Shown piece after piece: positions 8,897-20,818 of a stretch of 64,000 bases of DNA (its first letter is position 1; each line of letters starts with the position of its first letter). The notes under the pieces are model-generated. The model was not told the DNA's origin, ran no database searches, and saw only the letters and a program-made list of their open reading frames with translations. Both the position numbers and the translations under genes were made by a program. Source of the DNA: Salmonella enterica subsp. enterica serovar Choleraesuis (GTDB lineage Bacteria > Pseudomonadota > Gammaproteobacteria > Enterobacterales > Enterobacteriaceae); the NCBI GenBank assembly GCA_022846635.1, contig AP025685.1, positions 310,001-374,000 on the forward strand, written 5' to 3'.

Positions 8897-9493
8897 CTAT
8901 AAACCGTGTATCCAAACTTTAAGGCCGTCGAGGAACATCTGGGTGGCCAGCATCACCAGCACCAGGCCCATAAGACGCTCCATGGCGTTAACCCCTTTCT
9001 TGCCCAGCAGTCGCAGGAATAGCGACGATTGCAGCAGAACGGCAACGGTACCGCCCCAGGCCAGCAATAAGGCAATAACCAGCCGGCCCATGTGTTCCTG
9101 GTGTTGATGTGATAACAGCATCAGGGTAGCAAGCAGAGTCGGCCCGGCGATTAACGGAATGGCCAGCGGCACGATAAAAGGCTCTTCACCCACCGGGAGG
9201 TTGGACTGCCCACCGCTTTGGCTGGGAAATATCATCCGGATAGCTATCAGAAACAGGATAATCCCGCCTGACATTGAGACCGATTCGGTGCGCAGATTGA
9301 GAAAGTTTAGGATTTTCTCACCGGCAAACAGGAACACCAGCATGATACCCAGAGCTATCAGTAGCTCCCTAATCATGATGGCCCGGCGGCGTTTTGGTTC
9401 GGTGTGTTTTAGTACCGACATAAATATCGGCAGGTTTCCTAACGGATCCATAATCAAGATCAACAAAACAGCCGCGGAAACAATTTCATTCAT
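8897..9493 (-). CDS. yhgN: YhgN, MarC-family inner-membrane protein
   Basis: A 198-residue protein with about six membrane segments (E. coli YhgN 197). The MarC/UPF0056 signatures are visible: ILIMDPLGNLPIF near the N terminus and PLAIPLIAGPTLLATLMLL in the middle. Transport function is presumed for the family but not established. It is divergent from asd. Confidence 0.92.
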   Translation of the reverse strand: MNEIVSAAVLLILIMDPLGNLPIFMSVLKHTEPKRRRAIMIRELLIALGIMLVFLFAGEKILNFLNLRTESVSMSGGIILFLIAIRMIFPSQSGGQSNLPVGEEPFIVPLAIPLIAGPTLLATLMLLSHQHQEHMGRLVIALLLAWGGTVAVLLQSSLFLRLLGKKGVNAMERLMGLVLVMLATQMFLDGLKVWIHGL

Positions 9494-9671
9494 TAAGATT
9501 TTTCCCTGATAATGAGGTAACTTTCTGCTAATTAAGTTCGCTACTGATAAGCCGACGATTATCGATTATTTTCACTTGCGACTTTAGCTGCATTTTGTAA
9601 GGTGAAGGGATGTACCCGTGCCAGGAACCGGCACGCGCAAAACGCACACACATCTGCAGGAATAACTCACT

Positions 9672-10778
9672 ATGAAAAATGTTGGTTTCATCGGCTGGCG
9701 CGGGATGGTCGGCTCCGTACTCATGCAACGCATGGTTGAAGAGCGCGACTTCGACGCCATTCGCCCGGTCTTTTTCTCAACCTCACAGCACGGCCAGGAA
9801 GCGCCGCGTGTGGGAGGCCAGAATTCCGGCGTACTTCAGGACGCTTATGATATTGAGGCACTCAAAGCGCTCGATATCATCGTGACCTGTCAGGGCGGTG
9901 ATTATACCAATGAAATCTATCCAAAGCTGCGACAAAGCGGCTGGCAGGGTTACTGGATTGACGCTGCTTCCTCACTGCGCATGGCAGATGATGCGGTTAT
10001 CATCCTCGATCCTGTTAATCAGCATGTTATTTCCAACGCGCTTGAGCGCGGTGTGAAAACATTTGTTGGCGGCAACTGTACCGTCAGCCTGATGTTGATG
10101 TCTCTTGGCGGCCTGTTCGCTGAGAATTTGGTGGAGTGGGTGTCGGTTGCCACCTATCAGGCCGCCTCCGGTGGCGGTGCGCGCCATATGCGCGAACTGT
10201 TGGCGCAGATGGGCCTGCTGCATAACCACGTGGCTAAAGAGCTACAGGATCCGGCTTCCGCTATCCTTGATATCGAACGCAAGGTAACGGAAATGACCCG
10301 CAGCGGTGTACTGCCGACCGATAACTTCGGCGTACCGCTAGCTGGCAGCCTGATTCCGTGGATTGATAAACAGCTTGATAACGGCCAGAGCCGCGAAGAG
10401 TGGAAAGGCCAGGCTGAAACCAACAAGATTTTGAATAACCAGCAGCCAATCCCAGTTGACGGGCTGTGTGTGCGGGTAGGGGCGCTGCGCTGCCATAGCC
10501 AGGCTTTTACTATCAAACTTAAGAAAGATGTGGCACTGCCAACTATCGAGCAGCTGCTGGCTGGACACAATGAGTGGGCAAAAGTCGTACCTAACGATCG
10601 CGAGCTGACGATGCGTGAACTGACGCCAGCGGCGGTCACCGGTACGTTGACCACACCGGTCGGGCGACTGCGTAAACTGAATATGGGGCCGGAATATCTT
10701 TCCGCCTTTACGGTAGGTGACCAGCTACTGTGGGGCGCAGCGGAGCCGCTGCGTCGTATGCTGCGTCAACTTGCCTGA
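9672..10778 (+). CDS. asd: Asd, aspartate-beta-semialdehyde dehydrogenase
   Basis: A 368-residue enzyme that reduces aspartyl phosphate with NADPH to aspartate semialdehyde, the branch-point for lysine/diaminopimelate, threonine and methionine. The nucleotide-binding start is [13 protein letters not shown]. The catalytic cysteine is in GGNCTVSLM (about residue 136), and the acid/base histidine is in [11 protein letters not shown]. One residue longer than the E. coli protein. Single-gene unit upstream of the glycogen operon. Confidence 0.97.
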   Translation: MKNVGFIGWRGMVGSVLMQRMVEERDFDAIRPVFFSTSQHGQEAPRVGGQNSGVLQDAYDIEALKALDIIVTCQGGDYTNEIYPKLRQSGWQGYWIDAASSLRMADDAVIILDPVNQHVISNALERGVKTFVGGNCTVSLMLMSLGGLFAENLVEWVSVATYQAASGGGARHMRELLAQMGLLHNHVAKELQDPASAILDIERKVTEMTRSGVLPTDNFGVPLAGSLIPWIDKQLDNGQSREEWKGQAETNKILNNQQPIPVDGLCVRVGALRCHSQAFTIKLKKDVALPTIEQLLAGHNEWAKVVPNDRELTMRELTPAAVTGTLTTPVGRLRKLNMGPEYLSAFTVGDQLLWGAAEPLRRMLRQLA

Positions 10779-10783
10779 TATAT

Positions 10784-10804
10784 CTGGGGGCTGAGTCCCC
10801 CTTA
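10784..10804 (+). terminator. Probable asd terminator hairpin
   Basis: Stem GGGGG-ctgagt-CCCCC directly after the asd stop, followed by TTATTCT. The T tract is weak. The remaining stretch to glgB (about 230 bases) holds no gene I can support and must carry the glg promoter. Confidence 0.6.
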
Positions 10805-11037
10805 TTCTCTGCGTAATACAAGGAGTGAACGCAAATGTTTATTTTTTTCTCAGGGGTCAGATAAACCATTGACTATGCTTAAGTGTGGGCGCGACTTAGC
10901 GCTTGCCCTGTAAGGTTGAACGGTCGGTTTAAGGATAAATGTAACGCCGCCCATTCCGGTCAATATTAAGTGCCATCGTCACGCGCTAACTGCGTGATTT
11001 TTTTGGAACTGATGGCATAAACAACAGGAAACTTTCC

Positions 11038-13224
11038 ATGTCTGTTCGTCCAGAAAAAGACGTGATAAATGCGCTATTCGCCGGCCATTTTGCCGATCCA
11101 TTTTCGGTGCTGGGGATGCACCAATCAGAAGCAGGCCTTGAGGTTCGGGCATTGCTGCCAGACGCAACTGACGTCTGGGTTATCGATCTTAAGACCGGTC
11201 GTAAAGTTTCGCAGCTAGTCTGCCTAGACTCGCGCGGTTTTTTTAGCGGGCCCATCAAACGCCGGAAAAATCCGTTTCGTTACCAGCTTGCGGTGACCTG
11301 GCATGGCCAGCAAAACCTTATCGACGATCCTTACCGTTTTGGCCCGTTGCTTCAGGAGCTGGATAGCTGGCTGCTGTCGGAAGGCACCCACCTGCGTCCT
11401 TATGAAACTTTGGGCGCGCATCCAGATACGCTCGATGGCGTAACCGGTACGCGGTTTAGCGTCTGGGCACCTAACGCACAGCGCGTTTCCGTCGTGGGTC
11501 AGTTTAACTATTGGGATGGTCGCCGCCATCCGATGCGCCTGCGCGCTGAAAGCGGTATCTGGGAACTGTTTGTTCCGGGAGCCCACGCCGGGCAGCTGTA
11601 TAAATTTGAACTGATTGATAACAAAGGCGAGCTGCGGATTAAAGCTGACCCGTATGCCTTTGAGTCTGAAATGCGTCCGGATACGGCGTCGCTTATTTGC
11701 GGCCTGCCAGAAAAAACCAAAATCACTCCGGAGCGTGCGGCTGCCAATGGTATGGATGCCCCCATCTCTATTTATGAGGTGCATCTTGGTTCATGGCGTC
11801 GCCATACCGACAACAATTTCTGGCTGAGCTATCGCGAACTGGCCGATCAGCTGATCCCGTATGTGAAAAGCATGGGCTTTACCCATCTCGAACTGTTGCC
11901 GGTTAACGAGCATCCGTTTGATGGCAGCTGGGGCTACCAGCCAACCAATATTTACGCACCAACCCGTCGTTTCGGCACGCGTGATGAGTTTATCTACTTC
12001 ATCAATGCGGCCCATGCGGCCGGCCTGAGCGTGATTCTGGACTGGGTACCGGGCCATTTCCCGGAGGATGACTTCAGCCTGGCGCGTTTCGACGGCACTT
12101 CGTTGTATGAGCACGAAGACCCGCGCGAAGGTTTCCACCAGGACTGGAACACGCTTATCTACAACTATGGCCGCCGGGAAGTGAGCAACTATCTGGTCGG
12201 TAACGCTTTGTACTGGATGGAACGCTTTGGTATCGATGCGCTGCGTGTCGATGCGGTCGCTTCGATGATTTACCGCGACTACAGCCGTAAAAATGGCGAG
12301 TGGGTTCCTAACCAGCACGGCGGGCGCGAAAACCTTGAGGCCATTGAATTCCTGCGTAGCACTAACCGAATTATCGGCGAGCAGATGAATGGTGCCGTGA
12401 CGATGGCGGAAGAGTCTACCGACTTTGCCGGGGTGTCACGTCCACCGTCAATGGGCGGTTTGGGATTCTGGTTCAAATGGAATCTGGGCTGGATGCACGA
12501 CACGCTGGATTATATGAAGCTGGATCCGGTTTATCGCCAGTACCACCACGACAAAATGACCTTCGGTATGCTTTATAACTATACCGAGAACTTTGTACTG
12601 CCTCTGTCTCACGATGAAGTGGTGCATGGTAAGAAATCTATCCTCGACCGCATGCCGGGCGATGCTTGGCAGAAGTTTGCCAACCTTCGCGCTTATTACG
12701 CCTGGATGTGGGCCTTCCCTGGTAAGAAGCTGCTGTTTATGGGCAATGAGTTTGCTCAGGGGCGCGAGTGGAACCATGACAGCAGCCTGGACTGGCATCT
12801 GCTGGAAGGTGGCGATAACTGGCATAACGGCGTTCAGCGTCTGGTGCGCGATTTGAACCATACTTATCGTCACCACAAAGCTTTGCATCAGTTGGATTTC
12901 GATCCATACGGCTTTGAGTGGCTGGTAGTAGAAGATAAAGCGAACTCGGTGTTTGTCTTTGTCCGTCGCGATAAAGAAGGCAATGAAGTAATTGTTGCCA
13001 GCAACTTTACCCCGGTACCTCGTCACGATTACCGCTTTGGCATCAATCAGCCTGGCCGCTGGCGCGAGGAGTTGAATAGCGACTCTATGCACTACCACGG
13101 TAGTAATGCGGGTAACGGCGGCATTATTGAAAGCCAGGAAATTGAAAGCCATGGCCGCGCGCATTCTCTGTCTATCACGCTGCCGCCTTTATCTACCATT
13201 TGGCTGGTTCGGGAGGCTGAATGA
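11038..13224 (+). CDS. glgB: GlgB, 1,4-alpha-glucan branching enzyme
   Basis: A 728-residue GH13 enzyme, the same length as E. coli GlgB, that introduces alpha-1,6 branches into glycogen. The order is an N-terminal CBM48 pair (to about residue 220), the (beta/alpha)8 barrel, and a C-terminal beta domain. Catalytic segments: nucleophile Asp in [11 protein letters not shown], acid Glu in MAEEST, and the third Asp in [12 protein letters not shown]. First gene of glgBXCAP. Its stop overlaps the glgX start by 4 bases. Confidence 0.97.
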   Translation: MSVRPEKDVINALFAGHFADPFSVLGMHQSEAGLEVRALLPDATDVWVIDLKTGRKVSQLVCLDSRGFFSGPIKRRKNPFRYQLAVTWHGQQNLIDDPYRFGPLLQELDSWLLSEGTHLRPYETLGAHPDTLDGVTGTRFSVWAPNAQRVSVVGQFNYWDGRRHPMRLRAESGIWELFVPGAHAGQLYKFELIDNKGELRIKADPYAFESEMRPDTASLICGLPEKTKITPERAAANGMDAPISIYEVHLGSWRRHTDNNFWLSYRELADQLIPYVKSMGFTHLELLPVNEHPFDGSWGYQPTNIYAPTRRFGTRDEFIYFINAAHAAGLSVILDWVPGHFPEDDFSLARFDGTSLYEHEDPREGFHQDWNTLIYNYGRREVSNYLVGNALYWMERFGIDALRVDAVASMIYRDYSRKNGEWVPNQHGGRENLEAIEFLRSTNRIIGEQMNGAVTMAEESTDFAGVSRPPSMGGLGFWFKWNLGWMHDTLDYMKLDPVYRQYHHDKMTFGMLYNYTENFVLPLSHDEVVHGKKSILDRMPGDAWQKFANLRAYYAWMWAFPGKKLLFMGNEFAQGREWNHDSSLDWHLLEGGDNWHNGVQRLVRDLNHTYRHHKALHQLDFDPYGFEWLVVEDKANSVFVFVRRDKEGNEVIVASNFTPVPRHDYRFGINQPGRWREELNSDSMHYHGSNAGNGGIIESQEIESHGRAHSLSITLPPLSTIWLVREAE

Positions 13225-15203
13225 CCCAACTCCGCACAGGGAAACCTGCGCCGCTGGGCAGTCACTATGACGGCAAAGGCGTCAATTTCACGCTCTTCTC
13301 GGCGCATGCCGAGAAGGTGGAATTATGTCTGTTTGACGCTGAAGGCAACGAAGTGCGCCACGAGCTACCGGGGCGCACCGGAGATATCTGGCACGGTTAC
13401 TTCCCAGGCCTGCGGGCGGGGCAGCGCTACGGATATCGGGTGCATGGGCCATGGCAGCCTGAGGCCGGGCTGCGTTTTAACGCCTGCAAGCTCCTGATTG
13501 ACCCTTGCGCCCGTCAGCTGGAGGGGTTCCTTGGCGATGACCCGCGTCTTCACGGTGGTCATGAAGAACCATGCAGCCGCGATAGCGCGGCTGTAGTACC
13601 GAAGTCTATTGTGGTTCATGAGAATTACGACTGGGAAGATGATACCGCACCTCGCATTCCCTGGGGCGAAACGGTGATTTATGAAGCACATACCCGCGGA
13701 TTGACCCTGCGCCATCCCGAACTGCCGGAAGAGATTCGCGGTACTTATCGGGCGCTGGGGCATCCGGTGATGATTGACTATTTCCAGCGCCTGGGGATTA
13801 CCAGCCTTGAGCTGTTGCCGGTGGCCCATTTCGCCAGCGAGCCACGCCTGATTCGACTGGGGCTGACTAATTACTGGGGTTACAACCCGCTGGCACTTTA
13901 TGCCGTAGAGCCGCGTTATGCGACCGGGTGCCAGGCTTCCAGAGCACGCGATGAATTCCGGGATGCGGTAAAAGCGCTGCACCGGGCGGGAATTGAAGTC
14001 ATTCTCGATATTGTGCTGAATCATACGGCAGAGACCGATCTAGACGGGCCGACTCTCTCCCTGCGCGGAATCGACAACCGCAGCTATTATTGGTTACAGG
14101 ACAATGGCGATTACCACAACTGGACAGGTTGCGGTAATACGCTAAACCTCAACGCCCCGGGCGGTATGAACCTGGCGTTGGATTGCCTGCGCTATTGGGT
14201 AGAGAGCTGCCACGTCGATGGTTTCCGCTTTGATCTGGCGTCGGTGATGGGGCGTACACCGGAGTTCCGCCAGGATGCACCGCTATTTGAAGCGATGCGT
14301 AACGATCCGGTACTGCGCGATGTGAAGCTTATCGCAGAACCATGGGATATCGGCCCTGGCGGATATCAGGTTGGCAATTTTCCAGCACCGTTCGCGGAAT
14401 GGAATGACCATTTCCGCGATGATATGCGCAAATTCTGGCTACAGCAGAGCCTGTCGCTGGGAGCGTTTGCCAATCGTTTTTCTGCCTCTGGCGACGTTTT
14501 TCGTCGCGGCGGTCGGGCACCTTCCGCCAGCATAAATCTGATTACCGCCCATGACGGCTTCACATTGAATGATTGCGTGTGTTTTAACCATAAACACAAC
14601 GAAGCTAACGGTGAAGATAACCGTGATGGTACGGATAACAATCTTAGCAACAACCACGGCTACGAAGGGCTGGGTGGCAATCTGGACACCGTTGAGCGCA
14701 GGCGCTCAAGTGTGCATGCGCTGCTTACTTCGCTGCTGCTATCCCAGGGCACGCCGATGCTGCTGGCCGGCGATGAACATGGCCACAGCCAGCATGGGAA
14801 TAATAATGCCTATTGCCAGGACAATGCGTTGACCTGGCTCGACTGGGAGCATGGCAATAAAGGATTAACGAATTTTACGGCCGCATTGATTCATCTGCGT
14901 CGCACTATTCCAGCCCTGACACAGGACGGATGGTGGGAAGAAGCCGATGGCAATGTTCGCTGGTTAAACCAGCATGGAGAGCCGCTTACAGCAGCCGAAT
15001 GGCAAACCGGTGCGCAGCGCTTACAAATTGAGCTGTCCGGGCATTGGTTAGTGGCTCTCAATGCAACCTCAGAAGTTAGTGAAATCTTATTACCCGCAGG
15101 GGAATGGCGCGCCGTACCGCCGTTTGCCGGACACGATAATCCGGTCACGATGGCGGTCTGGCATGGGCCAGCACACGGAGTGTGCGTATTCCACAAGTTA
15201 TAA
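13221..15203 (+). CDS. glgX: GlgX, glycogen debranching enzyme
   Basis: A 660-residue GH13 isoamylase-type enzyme that removes the short alpha-1,6 branches left by GlgP. Catalytic segments are DGFRFDLAS (nucleophile), [13 protein letters not shown] (acid/base) and [12 protein letters not shown]. It begins by overlapping the glgB stop and ends 14 bases before the glgC ATG, so it belongs to the same operon. Confidence 0.96.
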   Translation: MTQLRTGKPAPLGSHYDGKGVNFTLFSAHAEKVELCLFDAEGNEVRHELPGRTGDIWHGYFPGLRAGQRYGYRVHGPWQPEAGLRFNACKLLIDPCARQLEGFLGDDPRLHGGHEEPCSRDSAAVVPKSIVVHENYDWEDDTAPRIPWGETVIYEAHTRGLTLRHPELPEEIRGTYRALGHPVMIDYFQRLGITSLELLPVAHFASEPRLIRLGLTNYWGYNPLALYAVEPRYATGCQASRARDEFRDAVKALHRAGIEVILDIVLNHTAETDLDGPTLSLRGIDNRSYYWLQDNGDYHNWTGCGNTLNLNAPGGMNLALDCLRYWVESCHVDGFRFDLASVMGRTPEFRQDAPLFEAMRNDPVLRDVKLIAEPWDIGPGGYQVGNFPAPFAEWNDHFRDDMRKFWLQQSLSLGAFANRFSASGDVFRRGGRAPSASINLITAHDGFTLNDCVCFNHKHNEANGEDNRDGTDNNLSNNHGYEGLGGNLDTVERRRSSVHALLTSLLLSQGTPMLLAGDEHGHSQHGNNNAYCQDNALTWLDWEHGNKGLTNFTAALIHLRRTIPALTQDGWWEEADGNVRWLNQHGEPLTAAEWQTGAQRLQIELSGHWLVALNATSEVSEILLPAGEWRAVPPFAGHDNPVTMAVWHGPAHGVCVFHKL

Positions 15204-15217
15204 ATAAAGGAGTCATG

Positions 15218-16501
15218 ATGGTTAGGTTAGATAAGAACGATTCTCTGATGTTGGCGCGTCAGTTGCCTTTGAAGTCCGTAGCGCTGATTCTGGCGGGGGG
15301 CCGCGGCACCCGTCTGAAAGATTTGACCACTACCAGAGCTAAGCCTGCCGTCCATTTTGGCGGTAAGTTCCGCATTATCGATTTTGCATTATCCAACTGC
15401 ATCAACTCAGGCATTCGCCGGGTTGGCGTAATTACTCAGTACCAGTCACATACTCTGGTGCAACACATTCAGCGCGGCTGGTCTTTCTTCAGCGAAGAGA
15501 TGAATGAATTTGTTGACCTGTTGCCAGCTCAGCAGCGGGTACACGGCGAAAACTGGTATCGTGGCACTGCGGATGCAGTAACTCAGAACCTGGATATTAT
15601 TCGCCGCTATAAAGCTGAATATGTCGTGATTCTGGCGGGTGACCATATCTATAAGCAGGATTATTCCCGCATGTTGCTGGACCATGCGGAAAAAGGCGCT
15701 CGCTGTACCGTAGCCTGTCTGCCGGTGCCGGTTGAAGAAGCTTCAGCCTTTGGCGTCATGGCGGTTGATGAAAATGAAAAGATTATCGACTTTGTAGAAA
15801 AGCCGTCTAATCCTCCAACGATGCCGGGTGATTCCACCCGATCGCTGGCCAGTATGGGCATCTATATTTTCAATGCCGACTATCTCTACCAACTGCTGGA
15901 AGAAGACGACAAAGATGAGACCTCAAGCCATGATTTCGGCAAAGATATCATCCCGAAAATCACCCGAGCGGGTCACGCTTATGCTCATCCATTCCCGCTT
16001 TCTTGCGTGCAGTCCGATCCGGACGCAGAGCCATACTGGCGTGATGTAGGTACTCTGGAAGCCTATTGGAAAGCGAACCTGGATCTGGCATCGGTAACTC
16101 CTGAACTGGATATGTATGACCAGAGCTGGCCGATTCGTACCCATATGGAGTCTCTGCCACCGGCTAAATTTGTTCAGGATCGCTCCGGTAGTCACGGTAT
16201 GACGCTGAACTCGCTGGTTTCAGGCGGCTGCATTATCTCCGGCTCCGTGGTGGTTCAATCGGTTCTGTTCCCACGGGTGCGGATTAATTCATTCTGTAAT
16301 ATCGACTCTGCCGTGTTGCTGCCGGACGTTAAGGTTGGCCGTTCATGCCGCCTGCGCCGCTGCATTATCGACCGCGCGTGTGAAATCCCTGAAGGCATGA
16401 TTATCGGGGAGAACGCCGAGGATGACGCGCGTCGTTTTTATCGCTCTGAAGAGGGGATTGTGCTGGTGACTCGCGAGATGCTGGCCAAACTTCAGGGTTA
16501 A
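15218..16501 (+). CDS. glgC: GlgC, glucose-1-phosphate adenylyltransferase (ADP-glucose pyrophosphorylase)
   Basis: A 427-residue enzyme making ADP-glucose from ATP and glucose-1-phosphate, the committed and allosterically controlled step of glycogen synthesis. The nucleotide loop [13 protein letters not shown] and the activator/substrate region [17 protein letters not shown] are intact. The glucose-1-phosphate site FVEKP and a C-terminal left-handed beta helix complete it. Two adjacent ATGs (15215, 15218) follow TAAAGGAG; the second gives the conserved MVxLxKND start. The tail is a few residues shorter than E. coli's. Confidence 0.96.
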   Translation: MVRLDKNDSLMLARQLPLKSVALILAGGRGTRLKDLTTTRAKPAVHFGGKFRIIDFALSNCINSGIRRVGVITQYQSHTLVQHIQRGWSFFSEEMNEFVDLLPAQQRVHGENWYRGTADAVTQNLDIIRRYKAEYVVILAGDHIYKQDYSRMLLDHAEKGARCTVACLPVPVEEASAFGVMAVDENEKIIDFVEKPSNPPTMPGDSTRSLASMGIYIFNADYLYQLLEEDDKDETSSHDFGKDIIPKITRAGHAYAHPFPLSCVQSDPDAEPYWRDVGTLEAYWKANLDLASVTPELDMYDQSWPIRTHMESLPPAKFVQDRSGSHGMTLNSLVSGGCIISGSVVVQSVLFPRVRINSFCNIDSAVLLPDVKVGRSCRLRRCIIDRACEIPEGMIIGENAEDDARRFYRSEEGIVLVTREMLAKLQG

Positions 16502-16566
16502 TCAAGGAATAAGCTGGCCGCCTTTCTATGCATGAGAGGCGGGCCTCATATCAGACAGGAGCGATA

Positions 16567-18000
16567 ATGCAGGTTTTACACGTTTGTTCGGAGATGTTCC
16601 CGTTACTGAAAACCGGGGGCCTGGCGGATGTGATTGGCGCTTTGCCTGCCGCGCAGATTGCCGCGGGTATCGATGCCCGCGTTCTGTTGCCGGCATTTCC
16701 GGATATCAGGCGCGGTATAACCGATGCCAAAGTCGTGGCGCGCCGCGATACTTTCGCCGGGCAGATGACGCTGTTATTTGGGCATTTCAACGGCGTGGGC
16801 ATCTATCTTATCGATGCCCCGCATCTGTATAGCCGCCCTGGCAGCCCTTACCACGACACCAACCTGCATGCCTATCCCGACAATGTTCAGCGCTTTGCGC
16901 TGCTGGGATGGGTTGGCGCGGAAATGGCCTGCGGCCTGGATTTATTCTGGAAGCCAGACGTCGTCCATGCCCATGACTGGCACGCGGGCCTGGCTCCGGC
17001 TTACCTGGCCGCGCGCGGGAATCCGGCAAAGTCGGTATTTACCGTCCATAATCTGGCCTACCAGGGAATGTTTAATGGCCGTCACCTGGATGAAATCCAG
17101 TTGCCATGGTGGTCATTCAATATGCATGGCCTGGAATTTCATGGGCAAATCTCTTTCCTCAAAGCCGGGCTTTACTACGCTGACCATATTACGGCGGTTA
17201 GCCCGACTTATGCGCGTGAGATAACCGAGCCGCAGTTTGCCTACGGCATGGAAGGATTGCTGCGCCAGCGCCACAGAGAGGGCCGGCTATCCGGAATTCT
17301 CAACGGCGTTGATGAGAAAATTTGGGACCCGGCCAGCGATATGCTGATCGGCACCCGCTACACCCGCGATACTCTGGACGAGAAGGCTGAGAACAAACGT
17401 CAGCTCCAGATAGCGATGGGACTGAAAGTAGACGATAAAGCGCCGCTGTTTGCGGTCGTTAGCCGTCTTACCAGCCAGAAAGGGCTGGATATGGTGCTTG
17501 AAGCGCTGCCGGGTCTGTTAGAGCAGGGCGGTCAGCTGGCGCTGCTGGGAGCCGGTGACCCGGTATTGCAGGAAGGTTTCCTGGCCGCAGCCGCTGAGCA
17601 TCCAGGCCAGGTGGGTGTCCAGATTGGATATCACGAAGCGTTTTCCCATCGGATTATGGGCGGTGCGGACGTCATTATGGTGCCGAGCCGTTTCGAGCCT
17701 TGCGGGCTGACTCAGCTCTATGGGCTGAAGTATGGAACGCTGCCATTGGTGCGGCGAACCGGTGGTCTGGCCGACACGGTGTCGGACTGCTCGCTGGAAA
17801 ATCTGGCGGATGGCATCGCCAGTGGTTTTGTGTTTGAAGATAGTAATGCCCTGTCGCTGCTAAGAGCGATTCGGCGTGCTTTCGTATTGTGGTCCCGCCC
17901 GTCGCTATGGCGCTTTGTGCAGCGTCAGGCCATGGCGATGGATTTTAGCTGGCAGGTAGCGGCGCAGTCCTACCGCGACCTTTATAAACGTTTAAGCTGA
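16567..18000 (+). CDS. glgA: GlgA, glycogen synthase (ADP-glucose type)
   Basis: A 477-residue GT5 glycosyltransferase that extends alpha-1,4-glucan from ADP-glucose. The ADP-glucose-binding loop KTGGLADV is at residues 15-22. The [15 protein letters not shown] segment and the C-terminal [16 protein letters not shown] and [10 protein letters not shown] motifs are visible. The start at 16567 gives the E. coli length and N terminus. The gap to glgP is 284 bases, whereas it is only about 20 bases in E. coli as I recall. Confidence 0.96.
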   Translation: MQVLHVCSEMFPLLKTGGLADVIGALPAAQIAAGIDARVLLPAFPDIRRGITDAKVVARRDTFAGQMTLLFGHFNGVGIYLIDAPHLYSRPGSPYHDTNLHAYPDNVQRFALLGWVGAEMACGLDLFWKPDVVHAHDWHAGLAPAYLAARGNPAKSVFTVHNLAYQGMFNGRHLDEIQLPWWSFNMHGLEFHGQISFLKAGLYYADHITAVSPTYAREITEPQFAYGMEGLLRQRHREGRLSGILNGVDEKIWDPASDMLIGTRYTRDTLDEKAENKRQLQIAMGLKVDDKAPLFAVVSRLTSQKGLDMVLEALPGLLEQGGQLALLGAGDPVLQEGFLAAAAEHPGQVGVQIGYHEAFSHRIMGGADVIMVPSRFEPCGLTQLYGLKYGTLPLVRRTGGLADTVSDCSLENLADGIASGFVFEDSNALSLLRAIRRAFVLWSRPSLWRFVQRQAMAMDFSWQVAAQSYRDLYKRLS

Positions 18001-18020
18001 GCCACATTTTGATGGGCAGA

Positions 18021-18245
18021 GTGAAGAGGCTGATAACACAGACGCACCCGATGAATGTATCGGGCCGTTGTCATGGGCCAGGGATATGGCCTTTGGCGAT
18101 TCGAGCGGCTGGGTATCACGCCTCTTCGCCAGTCGGTAGCTGATGAATTGTCCGGCAGGTTCAACGGCAGGGTGCCAGAAGCGCGATGCGCTGTGGCACC
18201 GTTAAACCGCCAGGACCCGGCAACCGCAGGCGCTGCCTGGAATGA
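18021..18245 (+). other. Highly structured glgA-glgP spacer, candidate cis-acting RNA
   Basis: A long-range stem joins 18021-18035 to 18114-18129 (GAAGAGGC/GCCTCTTC plus TGATA/TATCA with one bulged base; about 15 pairs counting one G-T). Inside are CCCGAT-gaatgt-ATCGGG (18047-18064) and GGCCA-gggata-TGGCC (18076-18091). After it come GGTGCCA..TGGCACC (18171-18200) with inner AGCGC-gat-GCGCT, and CAGGC-gct-GCCTG (18227-18239). I cannot match it to a known RNA family. A 77-codon frame (18055-18288) also crosses it and ends overlapping the glgP ATG, but has no ribosome-binding site and includes AGG codons. The RNA interpretation is inference. Confidence 0.45.
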
Positions 18246-18284
18246 TGCGGCACGGAAAGTAGTCAACATCCAGGAATCACTGCT

Positions 18285-20732
18285 ATGAATGCACCCTTTA
18301 CTTATACCTCACCGACACTGAGCGTTGAGGCGTTAAAGTACTCGATCGCTTATAAGCTGATGTTTACTATCGGCAAAGATCCGGCTATTGCCAACAAACA
18401 TGAATGGCTGAACGCTACGTTATTCGCCGTTCGCGACCGCATGGTCGAGCGCTGGCTGCGCGCCAACCGCGCTCAGCTCTCTCAGGAAGTCCGCCAGGTT
18501 TATTACCTGTCGATGGAGTTTCTGATTGGCCGCACCCTCTCTAACTCACTGTTATCACTTGGCATTTATGATGATGTCAAAAGTGCGCTGCAGGAGATGG
18601 GATTAGATCTCGAAGAACTGATTGATGAAGAAAATGACCCAGGCCTTGGCAACGGCGGCCTGGGGCGACTAGCCGCCTGTTTCCTGGACTCGCTGGCGAC
18701 TCTGGGCCTGCCGGGGCGCGGCTACGGTATTCGCTACGAATACGGGATGTTTAAACAGAACATCGTTGACGGCCGTCAAAAAGAGTCACCAGATTACTGG
18801 CTGGAATACGGTAACCCATGGGAATTTAAGCGTTATAACTCACGTTATAAAGTCCGCTTTGGTGGCCGTATTCAGCAGGAAGGCGCTAAGACGCATTGGG
18901 TAGAAACCGAAGAGATCCTGGCCGTGGCTTACGACCAGATAATTCCAGGTTATGACACCGATGCGACCAATACTCTGCGCCTGTGGAGCGCGCAGGCCAG
19001 TAGCGAAATAAACCTTGGTAAATTCAACCAGGGTGACTACTTTGCGGCGGTGGAAGATAAAAACCACTCCGAGAACGTGTCCCGCGTATTGTACCCGGAT
19101 GACTCTACCGCCTCAGGGCGGGAGTTGCGTCTGCGTCAGGAGTACTTCCTGGTGTCGTCGACGGTGCAGGATATTTTGCATCGCCATTTCCAGCTGCATA
19201 AAACCTATGACAATCTGGCCGACAAGATTGCCATCCATCTTAATGACACGCACCCGGTGCTGTCGATTCCAGAGCTGATGCGTCTGCTTATCGATGAGCA
19301 CGGTTTTAGCTGGGATGATGCATTTGAAGTGACTTGCCAGGTGTTCTCATACACCAATCATACGCTGATGAGCGAGGCGCTTGAGACCTGGCCGGTTGAT
19401 ATGCTCGGCAAGATCCTGCCGCGCCATCTGCAAATTATCTTTGAAATTAACGACTACTTCCTGAAGACGCTGCAGGAACAGTATCCAAACGATACCGGCT
19501 TGCTTAGCCGCACCTCGATTATTGATGAGTCCAATGGTCGTCGGGTACGTATGGCCTGGCTGGCGGTAGTCTCGAGCCATAAAGTGAACGGTGTATCGGA
19601 GCTGCACTCAAATCTGATGGTGCAGTCGCTGTTTGCGGATTTTGCCAAAATATTCCCGATGCGCTTCTGTAATAAAACCAACGGCGTTACGCCGCGCCGC
19701 TGGCTGGCGTTGGCTAACCCGGCACTGTCGGATGTGCTGGATGAAAATATCGGGCGCACCTGGCGTACCGATCTCAGCCAGTTGTCTGAACTGAAAAAGC
19801 ATATTGATTATCCGAAGGTAATTCAGTCGGTACGCGAAGCCAAGCTTGAGAATAAGCGGCGGCTGGCAGGGTGGGTAGCCCAGCAGATGGGCGTTGTGAT
19901 TAATCCTAACTCCCTGTTTGATGTGCAGATTAAGCGTATTCATGAATATAAGCGTCAGCTAATGAATGTGCTGCATGTCATCACACGCTACAACAGGATC
20001 AAGGCCGATCCGGATGCTAACTGGGTACCAAGGGTGAATATTTTTGCCGGTAAAGCGGCTTCCGCTTATTACATGGCAAAACACATTATCCACCTGATCA
20101 ACGATGTGGCGGCGGTGATTAATAACGATCCGCAGGTGAAGGACAAACTCAAAGTTGTCTTTATCCCTAACTACAGCGTAAGCCTGGCGCAGATGATCAT
20201 TCCGGCAGCCGATCTCTCTGAGCAAATTTCACTGGCCGGTACTGAAGCATCAGGTACCAGTAACATGAAGTTTGCCCTGAACGGTGCGCTAACCATCGGG
20301 ACTCTCGATGGCGCTAATATCGAGATCCAGGAGCACGTTGGTGAGGAGAATATCTTTATCTTTGGTAACACCGCGCAAGAAGTTGAAGCGCTGCGTGCTA
20401 AGGGTTACAACCCGCGTGAATACTACGATCAGGATAAAGAGCTGTATCAGGTGTTAACCCAGATTGGTACCGGTACATTCAGCCCGCAGGAGCCGACTCG
20501 CTACCGCGATCTGCTGGATTCACTGATTAACTTCGGTGACCACTATCAGGTGCTGGCGGATTATCGCAGCTATGTGGATTGCCAGGATGCGGTTGATGAG
20601 ATTTATGCTCAGCCGGATGTCTGGACTGAAAAGGCGATGCACAATATCGCGAATATGGGCTACTTCTCCTCTGACCGTACTATTCAAGAGTACGCGGACG
20701 AGATTTGGCACATCAAACCGGTAAGACTGTAA
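18285..20732 (+). CDS. glgP: GlgP, glycogen phosphorylase
   Basis: An 815-residue PLP-dependent GT35 enzyme, the same length as in E. coli, releasing glucose-1-phosphate from glycogen. The PLP lysine is in [14 protein letters not shown] near residue 660, and the conserved [17 protein letters not shown] segment is near residue 125. Last gene of the glycogen operon, followed by a strong terminator. The 284-base structured spacer in front could allow separate control of breakdown and synthesis (inference). Confidence 0.97.
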   Translation: MNAPFTYTSPTLSVEALKYSIAYKLMFTIGKDPAIANKHEWLNATLFAVRDRMVERWLRANRAQLSQEVRQVYYLSMEFLIGRTLSNSLLSLGIYDDVKSALQEMGLDLEELIDEENDPGLGNGGLGRLAACFLDSLATLGLPGRGYGIRYEYGMFKQNIVDGRQKESPDYWLEYGNPWEFKRYNSRYKVRFGGRIQQEGAKTHWVETEEILAVAYDQIIPGYDTDATNTLRLWSAQASSEINLGKFNQGDYFAAVEDKNHSENVSRVLYPDDSTASGRELRLRQEYFLVSSTVQDILHRHFQLHKTYDNLADKIAIHLNDTHPVLSIPELMRLLIDEHGFSWDDAFEVTCQVFSYTNHTLMSEALETWPVDMLGKILPRHLQIIFEINDYFLKTLQEQYPNDTGLLSRTSIIDESNGRRVRMAWLAVVSSHKVNGVSELHSNLMVQSLFADFAKIFPMRFCNKTNGVTPRRWLALANPALSDVLDENIGRTWRTDLSQLSELKKHIDYPKVIQSVREAKLENKRRLAGWVAQQMGVVINPNSLFDVQIKRIHEYKRQLMNVLHVITRYNRIKADPDANWVPRVNIFAGKAASAYYMAKHIIHLINDVAAVINNDPQVKDKLKVVFIPNYSVSLAQMIIPAADLSEQISLAGTEASGTSNMKFALNGALTIGTLDGANIEIQEHVGEENIFIFGNTAQEVEALRAKGYNPREYYDQDKELYQVLTQIGTGTFSPQEPTRYRDLLDSLINFGDHYQVLADYRSYVDCQDAVDEIYAQPDVWTEKAMHNIANMGYFSSDRTIQEYADEIWHIKPVRL

Positions 20733-20734
20733 TA

Positions 20735-20766
20735 AAAAACCGGGCGCTTGCGCCCGGGTTTTTTTA
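20735..20766 (+). terminator. glgP terminator
   Basis: Stem AACCGGGCGC-tt-GCGCCCGGGTT followed by a T tract, immediately after the glgP stop. Confidence 0.93.
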
Positions 20767-20777
20767 TCCAGTGACTT

Positions 20778-20810
20778 TAAAACCACCTCTTAACAAGGTG
20801 GTTTTTTCAA
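20778..20810 (-). terminator. glpD terminator
   Basis: Stem AACCACCT / AGGTGGTT with A/T-rich flanks on both sides, 10 bases from the glpD stop. On the minus strand it is followed by T-rich sequence. It probably also backs up the glgP terminator. Confidence 0.8.
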
Positions 20811-20818
20811 TCCCGTTC

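Noticed and set aside
12448..13164. Minus-strand frame of 238 codons
   Set aside because: Antisense shadow of the highly conserved glgB.
18128..18245. Possible cobalamin riboswitch before glgP
   Set aside because: GCCAGGACC resembles part of a B12 box, but the other conserved core segments are missing and the gene has no cobalamin link.
17982..18269. Minus-strand frame of 95 codons across the glgA-glgP spacer
   Set aside because: No Shine-Dalgarno, overlaps the glgA end, and the palindromic DNA explains open frames on both strands.
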